Below are positions 1-6,152 of a stretch of DNA of 15,593 nucleotides, piece after piece. Location of the stretch: the NCBI GenBank assembly GCA_002408385.1, contig DHSB01000173.1, forward strand, positions 1 to 15,593, given 5' to 3'. The stretch's first letter is position 1. The number at the start of each line of letters is the position of its first letter. A program made the translations under genes and the position numbers. Below the pieces are notes generated by a model that saw nothing but the letters and a program-made list of their open reading frames with translations, searched no databases and was not told the DNA's origin. Source of the DNA: Myxococcales bacterium UBA5297. GTDB lineage: Bacteria; Myxococcota; Myxococcia; Myxococcales; UBA5297.

Positions 1-1518
1 GAACGACTGTCAAACTCGGGCGGAGGCGTCGCCCGCGGCAAGACGACCTTTCTGGAACGGCTCCATGCCAGCACCGAGCGCTGGTGGCGCTCCTGTGGCT
101 TCTTCTCCGTGGGCGAGGAGCGAGCGCGCGGCTCGGGAGCGCCTTCGGCGGTCTACCGGCTGAAGCTGATCGGCCGGGCGGACCCGTTGCCCTGGGCCCG
201 GCGCCGCGGCGACGGCTCGGGGCTCGAGCTCTGCGAAGAGACGCGGCTCGAGGCGAGCAGCACGGTCAAGCAACAGCTCGACGCCGGTCTGCACGACCTG
301 CTTTTCCTCGACGAAATCGGGCGGCTCGAGCTTGGCGGACAGGGGTTTGCGCAACTGCTCCGTCAGGCCCGCAAATCGAGCTGTCGGGTGGTCGTGGCCG
401 CGGTGAAGAAGAGCCTGCTGGCCGAGGTGGTGAGCGAATTTGGCCTCGATGGCGCCTTCGTCATCGATCTCGACGAGGTCCCTGCGGCTCGGGCGCTTCG
501 CGACGCCAAGCGCCGGATCGCCGCGTGCGACGCCGAGAGGATAGGCATGTTCGCAGGGATCGCCGGGCTGGTGGAGGTCGGCCTGGGCTCGAGCCTGCAC
601 GCCTATCGGGTTCCCTTCAAAGGTCACGCGCTCGCCTATCTGCAGACCGTGCTGCTGGTCGCCTTCGGCAAGGCGCTGCGCGGGCGCGGCCTGGTCCGCA
701 TCACCTTCATCAGCGCGATGCTGAAGGCCTTTTCACCGGTCGGAAGCACCTTCCGGCCCATGGCCTACATCTTCATGCAAGGGGTCTCGTTCGCCGCCCC
801 GATCCGAGTCTTCGGATGGAACATCGGCGCCGTGCTCGCGGGCTCGGTCATCATGTCCTGGCTCACGCTCGGTCTCTCTCTGGCGGTCGACTATGTCACC
901 TTCGGCCGGGGCATCTTCGATGCGTTCGGCGGCGCTATCCGCGCGGTCAGCGGGTGGCTGGGCCTCCAGGGGCCCACTCTCGCTCAGGTGATCGTGGGGG
1001 CCTTCCTGCTCAAGGCGGCGCTCGCCTGCGTCCTCGGGGCTGGGGCCTACTATTGGAACATGCAGCCGCTGCTGCACCGGCTCAGCACCCGGCGGGTCGG
1101 CGCGGCGATCGCCATCGGCGACAGGTCCGGCGCTCCCCAGCGGTCCTTCGGCCGCATCACTGTGCAGGCGCTGCGGGATCTCGTGCGGCCGCGCTTCCTG
1201 CTGGCCTTCATGCTCTCCGGGCTCTTGCTGCTCTTCTTCGCCGGTCTTTCGAGAGCTGACCTCGTCAACCTGCTCATTCGCGGGCTGTGTATCTCCTACT
1301 TCGGCTTCGTCGCCATGCGCCGCATCGACGCCCGCGGCGTCGGCGAGTGGCTCGACAAGCGGGCCGGACTCGGTTTGAGCAAGAGCTTGCCGGCGGCGCT
1401 CGAAATGCTCGGGCAGAAGCGAGCCGAGGCGGCTGTAAACGAGCCCGGCGTGGTGGCTGTCAAAGCCCGCGTGATTTCGGGCGGCGTCTCCGAGGGCTCC
1501 GACGCGAAATCACCCTAA
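1..1518 (+). CDS. THEP1-like P-loop NTPase fused to a polytopic membrane domain (5' end outside window)
   Basis: The frame is open from base 1, so the true start lies upstream and the protein is N-terminally partial; 505 codons are visible. Counting codons from base 1, residues 8-15 form a Walker A motif (GGVARGKT). Residues 99-113 carry a Walker B-like strand and a DEIGRLEL signature typical of the THEP1 (nucleoside-triphosphatase) family, and the NTPase part ends near residue 175. From about residue 184 to 440 the chain becomes hydrophobic, with roughly six or seven possible membrane segments, including one around FLLAFMLSGLLLLFFAG. The first membrane part (HAYRVPFKGHALAYLQ) recalls small integral-membrane substrate-binding proteins of the ECF type, but that is a weak impression. 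An ATP- or nucleotide-powered transporter or membrane-linked NTPase is an inference. The internal ATG at 109 would remove the P-loop and is not the real start. The last residues overlap a strong hairpin. Confidence 0.7.
   Translation, partial: ERLSNSGGGVARGKTTFLERLHASTERWWRSCGFFSVGEERARGSGAPSAVYRLKLIGRADPLPWARRRGDGSGLELCEETRLEASSTVKQQLDAGLHDLLFLDEIGRLELGGQGFAQLLRQARKSSCRVVVAAVKKSLLAEVVSEFGLDGAFVIDLDEVPAARALRDAKRRIAACDAERIGMFAGIAGLVEVGLGSSLHAYRVPFKGHALAYLQTVLLVAFGKALRGRGLVRITFISAMLKAFSPVGSTFRPMAYIFMQGVSFAAPIRVFGWNIGAVLAGSVIMSWLTLGLSLAVDYVTFGRGIFDAFGGAIRAVSGWLGLQGPTLAQVIVGAFLLKAALACVLGAGAYYWNMQPLLHRLSTRRVGAAIAIGDRSGAPQRSFGRITVQALRDLVRPRFLLAFMLSGLLLLFFAGLSRADLVNLLIRGLCISYFGFVAMRRIDARGVGEWLDKRAGLGLSKSLPAALEMLGQKRAEAAVNEPGVVAVKARVISGGVSEGSDAKSP
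1471..1513 (+). terminator. Long hairpin ending 2 bases before the stop codon; candidate terminator or REP-like hairpin
   Basis: GTGATTTCG (1471-1479) is the exact reverse complement of CGAAATCAC (1505-1513). Inside it CGTC (1485-1488) pairs with GACG (1501-1504), leaving a 5-base bulge and a 12-base loop. The stop TAA is at 1516-1518, so the hairpin encodes the last residues of the NTPase fusion. There is no T-tract, so intrinsic termination is uncertain. Confidence 0.4.
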
Positions 1519-1526
1519 CCTCGGTC

Positions 1527-1955
1527 CGCAACCCGCTCACCCCGAGCGTAGCCTCCCGAGGAACGAGGGAGGCGGAGTCGAGGGGGCCTTGTATCCGGTG
1601 CCCGAGACGCCGGGCCGCCAGCACGAAGGCTGGCACTCCGGCTGACCGGCTATCGCTCGAAGGACTCTTCGATACATCTTCAGCGGTCGGCCACGGACAA
1701 CGGTCGCCGCGAGGCTCGCGCTTTCCAATACGGCCGCAGGTTTCGGGCTCTCTGCTACCAGCCGCCTCAAAGCGAACGGGGCGAGTGAGCGGGCACCGCT
1801 TCGAGATCGGCGGTCGATGCTCTCGGACGCCAGAGCTCGCTCCGCGCGAAGAGCCGGAACCGTCGCCCGAATCAAGATCGGGAGGCGAAGCAGCGAGTCC
1901 CTCGACTCCGAGGCTCCCGTTGGCCGCCTCTACGCGCGGGATGACCGGGGTTGCG
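1527..1955. repeat. MITE-like stretch with imperfect inverted arms of about 57 bp
   Basis: The left arm (1527-1583) and the reverse complement of the right arm (1899-1955) both begin CGCAACCC. They match at about 22 of 25 positions with one gap over the outer part, both reach GCGTAG, and both end in CGGAGTCGAGGG. Their middle portions have diverged. The left arm also holds a perfect inner hairpin, GCCTCCC/GGGAGGC at 1551-1573. The roughly 315 bp between the arms contain no gene I recognise. The element begins 8 bp after the NTPase fusion and reaches into the 3' end of the pirin frame. No transposase is present, so a non-autonomous element or a dispersed repeat pair is inferred. Confidence 0.5.
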
Positions 1956-2817
1956 CCCAAGTTGCCTGGACAAGCGGAAACGGGCTTGGGGACGCCGGCG
2001 GATGCGCGGCCAAGCCGAGATCTTGATGAAGGTGCCGTCGCGCAGCTTCCGCAGCGCCTGGGCGACCTCTTCGCGGGTGTTCATGACGAAAGGTCCGTAG
2101 CGGACCGCGGGCTCGTTGAGCGGCAGCGCCGAGAGCAGGAGGAAACGCGCGGGCGTCTCGCTCGCGCGCGCACCGAGCACCTCGCCATCCTCGAGCATGG
2201 CCAGGCGGATCGCGGGGACAAGCCGGCCACTTCCCGCGTCGTCGTCGCCGCCGACCGCCACTTCTCCTTGGAAGACGTAGAGCAGCGCGGGTCGATCGCG
2301 CGGGACGGGCTGCTCGAAGAGCCCTCCCGCGGGCAGCGCGACGTCGAGGTAGGTCGGGTCGGCGAAGACGTCGCGGACCGCGCCGGTCTTCCCCTCGATC
2401 TTGCCGGCGATGATCCGGATGCGGGCTCCGTCGGGCCGCACGATCTCCGGGAGCTGCGCCGCGGGGAGGTCCTGATAGCGCGGCGCGGTCATCTTCAGCT
2501 TGGCCGGAAGGTTGCCCCAGACTTGAAAGCCGTCGACCCGCCGAGGCCCGACCTTGGGCATCTCCTCGTCCAGGATGCCGCTGCCCGCGGTCATCCACTG
2601 CACGTCGCCCGCCCCGATGAGGCCCGCGTTTCCGAGGCTGTCGCGGTGCTCGACTCGGCCGCCGAGCATGTAGGTGATCGTCTCGATTCCGCGGTTGCGG
2701 GTGCATGGGGAACCCGGCGAGGTAGTCGTCGGGGTTCTCCGAGCCGAAATGGTCGAAGAGGAAGAACGGGTCGAGGTGGTCGAGTGTCGGGGTGGCGATG
2801 CTGCGCCTGAGCCGCAC
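1872..2817 (-). pseudogene. Pirin-family protein, frameshifted in the metal-binding motif
   Basis: Pirins are bicupin metalloproteins; some have quercetin dioxygenase activity. The N-terminal part reads LRRSIATPTLDHLDPFFLFD and then AGFPMHP. The frame then breaks and continues in another frame as RGIETITYMLGGRVEHRDS and GDVQWMTAGSGILDEEMP. Deleting one T of the TT at 2695-2696 (plus strand) restores the canonical HPHRGIET motif, so this is a one-base insertion, either real decay or a sequence error. The likely start is GTG at 2817, 10 bp after the rarA stop, with GGAG inside the rarA end; homology starts about there. The usual third metal ligand, the His of the IxHxEMP-type motif, is Asp here. 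Recognisable pirin sequence ends near 2025 (ALRKLRDGTF). The remaining roughly 50 codons run into the repeat arm at 1899-1955 and stop at 1872. The family call is firm; whether the gene works is not. Confidence 0.85.
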
Positions 2818-2827
2818 GCCCCAGGGA

Positions 2828-4243
2828 TTACTCCGCTGCGGCCGTCGGTCGCGCCACCAGCTTGCGCTCGAGCAGGTAGGCGCCCTGCGCCAGCTTCGGC
2901 AGCGCCCGCGCCAGTGCCTCTCGCGAGCACCCGAGCTCCGCGCACCAAGGATCCATCGGCACCTCGCCACCTTGCGGATTCTCCTTGAGCCACGCATTCC
3001 ACAACTCTCCGAGTCGGACGAGCTCGGGCTCCCCGCGATCGAGCCAGCACCGCTCCTGCGGCCGAATCGGCTGGTGGAAGCGCGTCGTGCGCAGCGCCTC
3101 GGGCAAGAACTCCTGTCGGCGCGCGTAGTCCTGATGGCTGTAGAAATAGCCGCGGCCCCGGCCCGCGGCGCGACTGACCGCCGTGTGGGCATCGCGCAGC
3201 GACTCGGGCACTGGGTGGTCCTCGGCCGCGAGCGCGGCGTCGATAGCCATCAGCGTCGCGTTCGACTTGGGCGCGTTCGCCACGTAGATGACCGCCTGCG
3301 CGAGCGGGATCCTCGCCTCGGGCCAGCCGATCCGCTCGACGGCGCGGCTGGCGGTCTCGGCGAGGATGAAGGCTTGCGGGTCGGCGTTGCCCACGTCTTC
3401 GGCGGCGCAGACCATCAGCCGCCGGGCGACGAAGCGCGGGTCCTCGCCGCCGCGGATCATCCGCGAGAGGTAGTAGAGCGCGGCGTCGGCGTCCGAGCCG
3501 CGCAGGCTCTTCTGAAAGGCCGAGGCGAGGTCGTAGTGGCCGTCGGCGCGGTCGAACATGATCCGTCCGCCGAGCGCGTCCTGAAGGACCTGGAGCGTTC
3601 GCTCCTTGGCCTCGAGCCCGAGCCAGGTCTCAAGGCCGGTGAGCGCCGAGCGCAGGTCGCCGCCGGCCCAGCGGCTGAGCCAATCGATGACTTCGGTGGG
3701 CTCGGGTTCCTGGGGCCGCTCGCGGCTCCAGGCGCGGCGCAGCACGACGAGCATCTCCTCGGGCGAGATGGGCTCGAGCGCCAAGAGCTGGCAGCGGCTG
3801 CGCAGCGCGGGGTTCAGATAAAAAGCCGGGTTCTCGGTCGTCGCCCCGACGAGGATCGCCTCGCCGCGTTCGAGGGAGGGCAGCAGGATGTCCTGCTGGG
3901 CCCGGTTGTAGCGGTGGATCTCGTCGAGGAAGACGACCGGCGGGTTGGTGCGAAACAGCGGCCGGTCGCGGCTTTCCTGGAGGAACTTCTTGAGCTCGGC
4001 GGCCGAGCCGGTCACCCCCGAGAACTCCAGGAAGGGATGCTTGGTCGCCTGCGCGAGGATGCGTGCGAGCGTCGTCTTGCCCGTGCCCGGCGGGCCCCAG
4101 AAGACGAGCGAGGGCAACCGGCCTCCGGCGAGCAGCTTGCGCAGCACGCCGCGCTCGCCGAGCAGCCGCTTCTGGCCCGCGACCTCGTCGAGGCTCTTGG
4201 GGCGCATGCGTTCGGCCAACGGGATGGTGCTCGAGGTGCTCAT
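2828..4243 (-). CDS. rarA: Replication-associated recombination protein RarA (MgsA), AAA+ ATPase
   Basis: RarA is a clamp-loader-like AAA+ ATPase that acts at stalled or damaged replication forks, together with SSB. The 471-residue product shows the full ATPase set: Walker A GPPGTGKT at residues 50-57, Walker B VVFLDEIH at 103-110, sensor 1 GATTEN at 133-138, and an arginine-finger region LRSR at 147-150. The C-terminal half carries the family's helical tetramerisation region, including AAEDVGNADPQA. ATG at 4243 is chosen because AGGAG lies 7 bases upstream and residues MSTSSTIPLAERMRPKSLDE match the usual N-terminus; an ATG 33 bases upstream lacks such a site. The length is a little above the usual 440-450. 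The broken pirin gene follows 10 bp downstream on the same strand, suggesting one transcript. The upstream neighbour, tauE/safE, is divergent across a 459-bp gap. Confidence 0.95.
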   Translation of the reverse strand: MSTSSTIPLAERMRPKSLDEVAGQKRLLGERGVLRKLLAGGRLPSLVFWGPPGTGKTTLARILAQATKHPFLEFSGVTGSAAELKKFLQESRDRPLFRTNPPVVFLDEIHRYNRAQQDILLPSLERGEAILVGATTENPAFYLNPALRSRCQLLALEPISPEEMLVVLRRAWSRERPQEPEPTEVIDWLSRWAGGDLRSALTGLETWLGLEAKERTLQVLQDALGGRIMFDRADGHYDLASAFQKSLRGSDADAALYYLSRMIRGGEDPRFVARRLMVCAAEDVGNADPQAFILAETASRAVERIGWPEARIPLAQAVIYVANAPKSNATLMAIDAALAAEDHPVPESLRDAHTAVSRAAGRGRGYFYSHQDYARRQEFLPEALRTTRFHQPIRPQERCWLDRGEPELVRLGELWNAWLKENPQGGEVPMDPWCAELGCSREALARALPKLAQGAYLLERKLVARPTAAAE

Positions 4244-4382
4244 CGCTCTTCTCCTGCCCTGTATTGCGTGCCCCACCTACCACGATTGGCGGGCGTTCGC
4301 GGCCAGGGTCACCGCTGCGAACCGCGCGCTGCCGAAGTGGTTGTGCCCTGGGCTCGGGAGGGGGCTGAGGCTTTCCCGAAAA

Positions 4383-4419
4383 GAACAACCGGACTGGCCG
4401 GTGTGATGCGAACAACCGG
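4383..4419. repeat. 10-bp direct repeat GAACAACCGG, 27 bp apart
   Basis: GAACAACCGG occurs at 4383-4392 and again at 4410-4419, in the divergent gap between rarA and the TauE/SafE gene. A separate hairpin, GTTCGCGG with CCGCTGCGAAC, lies at 4295-4322. Paired direct repeats between divergent promoters can be regulator sites, but nothing here identifies a regulator. I see no coding sequence in 4244-4702. Confidence 0.25.
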
Positions 4420-4518
4420 CACGCAGCTTAGAACGAGCGGAGGAAGACCCCGTTCGCCCCAATCATCGGACCGGCGCCTTGCGTGGCTGTGTCCCCGGAC
4501 AGCGCAGCCGAAGGGAGT

Positions 4519-4672
4519 CTCGTGACGAGGTCACGAGGCCGAGTTGCCCTGCCTACTACTGACGACGGACCTTCGAGGCGACCCTGCCGGGCTCGCCAGG
4601 CTGAGGTCCGAGCCGCAGGGACCCGGTGCGACGGGCGGATATCCTCGCTCACTTGGCGGCAGGCCAGGCGAG
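4519..4672 (+). promoter_or_regulatory. Hairpin-rich leader upstream of the TauE/SafE gene; candidate operator plus structured RNA
   Basis: Three inverted repeats follow each other. CTCGTGAC-gag-GTCACGAG (4519-4537) is a perfect 8-bp palindrome with a 3-bp centre. CCCTGC-cg-GGCTCG (4582-4595) pairs with CGAGCC-GCAGGG (4609-4620), giving 12 base pairs with one 2-base bulge. CTCGC/GCGAG with inner TGGC/GCCA form a third hairpin (4644-4672). The Shine-Dalgarno GGAGGG is at 4692-4697. ACCCT at 4581-4585, next to and within the second hairpin's left arm, is complementary to AGGGT at 4694-4698 over the ribosome site, so an alternative pairing is possible. I could not match this to a named riboswitch class. 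Confidence 0.4.
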
Positions 4673-4702
4673 AGTCCGTTCGCCGGCGTACGGAGGGTGA
4701 CC

Positions 4703-5431
4703 ATGTACGAGCTCGTCCTGCTGGCGCTTCTGACGCTCGCGGCCTCGGCCGTCGGAACGCTGTCGGGCTTTGGCACCTCCACGATCATGGTGCCCGTCCT
4801 GACCCTGTTCTTCCCCTTGCCGCTGACGCTGCTCTTCGTGGGCGTCATCCACCTCTTCGGCGACCTCTGGAAGATGTTGCTCTTCAGGAAGGGGCTCGAC
4901 TGGCGGCTCGTCCTCTCCTTCGGCGCTCCCGGCGTCCTGCTGAGCTATGTCGGCGCCGAGCTCTCGGTCGGAGCCGACGCCGCGATACTCGAGCGGCTCC
5001 TCGGCGCCTTCCTGCTTCTGTACGTCCTGTTCCTCTTCCGGCACGAGAGCTGGCGCCTGCCTCAAAGCACCGCGGTGGCCGTCAGCGGCGGGGCGCTGTC
5101 GGGTTTCTTCGCCGGTCTGTTCGGGGTGGGGGGCGCCATTCGCAGCACCTTCCTGGCGGCCTTCAATCTGCCGAAAGAGACCTACATCTTCGTCTCGGGA
5201 GCGGTCGCCCTGGTCATCGACCTCGTGCGCGTCGGCACCTGCCTCGGCGAAGGCGTGCGGCTCGAAACGATGCTGCTCTACGGCATGGCCGCCTTCGTCC
5301 CGATTTCGCTGCTGGGCGCCTTCCTGGCCAAGAAGGTCGTCAACCGCATTCCACAGCGCACCTTTCGGTTGGTCATCGCTGTCCTCCTGGGCCTGATTGG
5401 AATCAGGTTCCTGCTGTTCCCTCAGCGCTGA
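4703..5431 (+). CDS. TauE/SafE-family membrane permease (probable sulfite/organosulfonate or related anion exporter)
   Basis: The 242-residue product is almost entirely hydrophobic, with seven or eight membrane segments. It shows the two family repeats: GTLSGFGTSTIMVPVL near residue 17 and GFFAGLFGVGGAIRSTFL near residue 138. Proteins of this family move sulfite, sulfonates or related small anions across the inner membrane; the substrate here cannot be read from sequence. ATG 4703 is preferred because GGAGGG lies 5 bases upstream and the signal-like hydrophobic N-terminus MYELVLLALLTLAASAVGT begins directly. A longer frame opening at 4544 would add 53 hydrophilic residues overlapping the structured leader. 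The length matches the family's usual 240-260. It stands alone: rarA is divergent, and the next gene on the strand begins 244 bp downstream with its own ribosome site. Sulfur genes are absent nearby. Confidence 0.88.
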   Translation: MYELVLLALLTLAASAVGTLSGFGTSTIMVPVLTLFFPLPLTLLFVGVIHLFGDLWKMLLFRKGLDWRLVLSFGAPGVLLSYVGAELSVGADAAILERLLGAFLLLYVLFLFRHESWRLPQSTAVAVSGGALSGFFAGLFGVGGAIRSTFLAAFNLPKETYIFVSGAVALVIDLVRVGTCLGEGVRLETMLLYGMAAFVPISLLGAFLAKKVVNRIPQRTFRLVIAVLLGLIGIRFLLFPQR

Positions 5432-5675
5432 AGGTGCCTGCGTACAGGCCTGCATGAAGCAGAGGGTGGAAGCTGGCTGCAGGCTGCCGGACGCTGCGGG
5501 CAACGCGCGCTGCCTGACGAGCTCGTGGCAGACGGGGACTCCCATCCCTCTTTGGCGCGACCGGCGAGACCCTCGACACGCTCGGATTGAGCAGGCGCCG
5601 CCATCCATGCCACCGGCAGAAGCTCGCTCGCGTTGGGGTAGACTGCTTGACCGCCTCTTGGCCTGAGGAAAGCCG

Positions 5676-6023
5676 ATGCGCGCACTTTGCTTGCGAACCT
5701 TCCTGTTCTTTGCCGCTGCCATCCTGGGCGCCTGCGGGGTGCCATCCGTAGCCGGCGAAACGCCCAACGTGCCTCCGGAAGACGAGCCCATCCTTCTCGC
5801 TCTCGGCGAGCAGAGGACGCTCACCTTTCCCGGAATGAGCCACGCCGCGGTCGGTGATCCATCGGTGGTCGACCTCGAGGAGCTCCTCGACTCCGAGCAG
5901 GTGCGGCTGACTGGGGCCGACGAAGGCTCAACGACCATGCTGGTCTGGAAGAAGGACGGCAGCGATCGGCTGGCGTATCTGCTCAAGGTCACGGCCGCCA
6001 ATCCCGGCGACGGCGCGAAATAG
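5676..6023 (+). CDS. Small secreted protein consisting of a pilus/secretin N-terminal domain (T2SS-T3SS_pil_N-like), probable lipoprotein
   Basis: The 115-residue protein begins with a basic n-region and hydrophobic stretch ending in LGAC (residues 17-20), which fits a lipobox, so export and lipidation at Cys20 are likely. The rest (about residues 42-108) reads as one compact domain with LTFPGMSHAAVGDPSVVDLE, then VRLTGADEGSTTMLVW, then a final strand DRLAYLLKVTA. This is the pattern of the domain at the N-terminus of CpaC/RcpA-type secretins, where it normally precedes the secretin pore. Here the pore is absent and the protein stops after the domain. GAGGAA lies 7 bases before the ATG. A TAGACT at 5639-5644 could be a -10 element, with no clear -35. 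It may assist a pilus or secretion complex encoded elsewhere; the partner is unknown. The 244 bp before it hold only a weak hairpin, GCCTG/CAGGC at 5436-5449. Confidence 0.75.
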   Translation: MRALCLRTFLFFAAAILGACGVPSVAGETPNVPPEDEPILLALGEQRTLTFPGMSHAAVGDPSVVDLEELLDSEQVRLTGADEGSTTMLVWKKDGSDRLAYLLKVTAANPGDGAK

Positions 6024-6085
6024 AGCGGCACCGACCGGGCGGCGAATCAAGCGTCGAGGACCCACAAGCCTCTCTGTCGAACCCT

Positions 6086-6136
6086 CGTTTCCCTGGAGAC
6101 CTTGTCTCCTGTGACCGCGCGCATTTCGAGGAAACG
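6086..6136. terminator. Nested inverted repeats between convergent genes; candidate bidirectional terminator
   Basis: CGTTTCC (6086-6092) is complementary to GGAAACG (6130-6136), and inside them GGAGAC-ctt-GTCTCC (6095-6109) is a perfect 6-bp hairpin. The stretch lies between the ends of two convergent genes (6023 and 6153), where a shared terminator would be expected. There is no T-tract on either strand. Confidence 0.35.
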
Positions 6137-6152
6137 CCTGCGCCAGGTGAAT

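Noticed and set aside
1460..1960. Minus-strand open frame of 166 codons across the spacer
   Set aside because: It runs through both inverted arms and has no family pattern; better explained as repeat DNA. It would be worth revisiting if this frame recurs elsewhere in the genome.
2792..4525. Plus-strand open frame of 577 codons
   Set aside because: Antisense to rarA; no domain pattern.
4575..4640. Possible S-adenosylhomocysteine riboswitch or signal-recognition-particle RNA
   Set aside because: Fragments such as CGAGG and CCAGGCTGAGGTCCG are suggestive, but the conserved cores of both RNAs are missing.
4649..6031. Minus-strand open frame of 460 codons
   Set aside because: Antisense to the TauE/SafE gene and the small lipoprotein, both of which have ribosome sites and family patterns on the plus strand.
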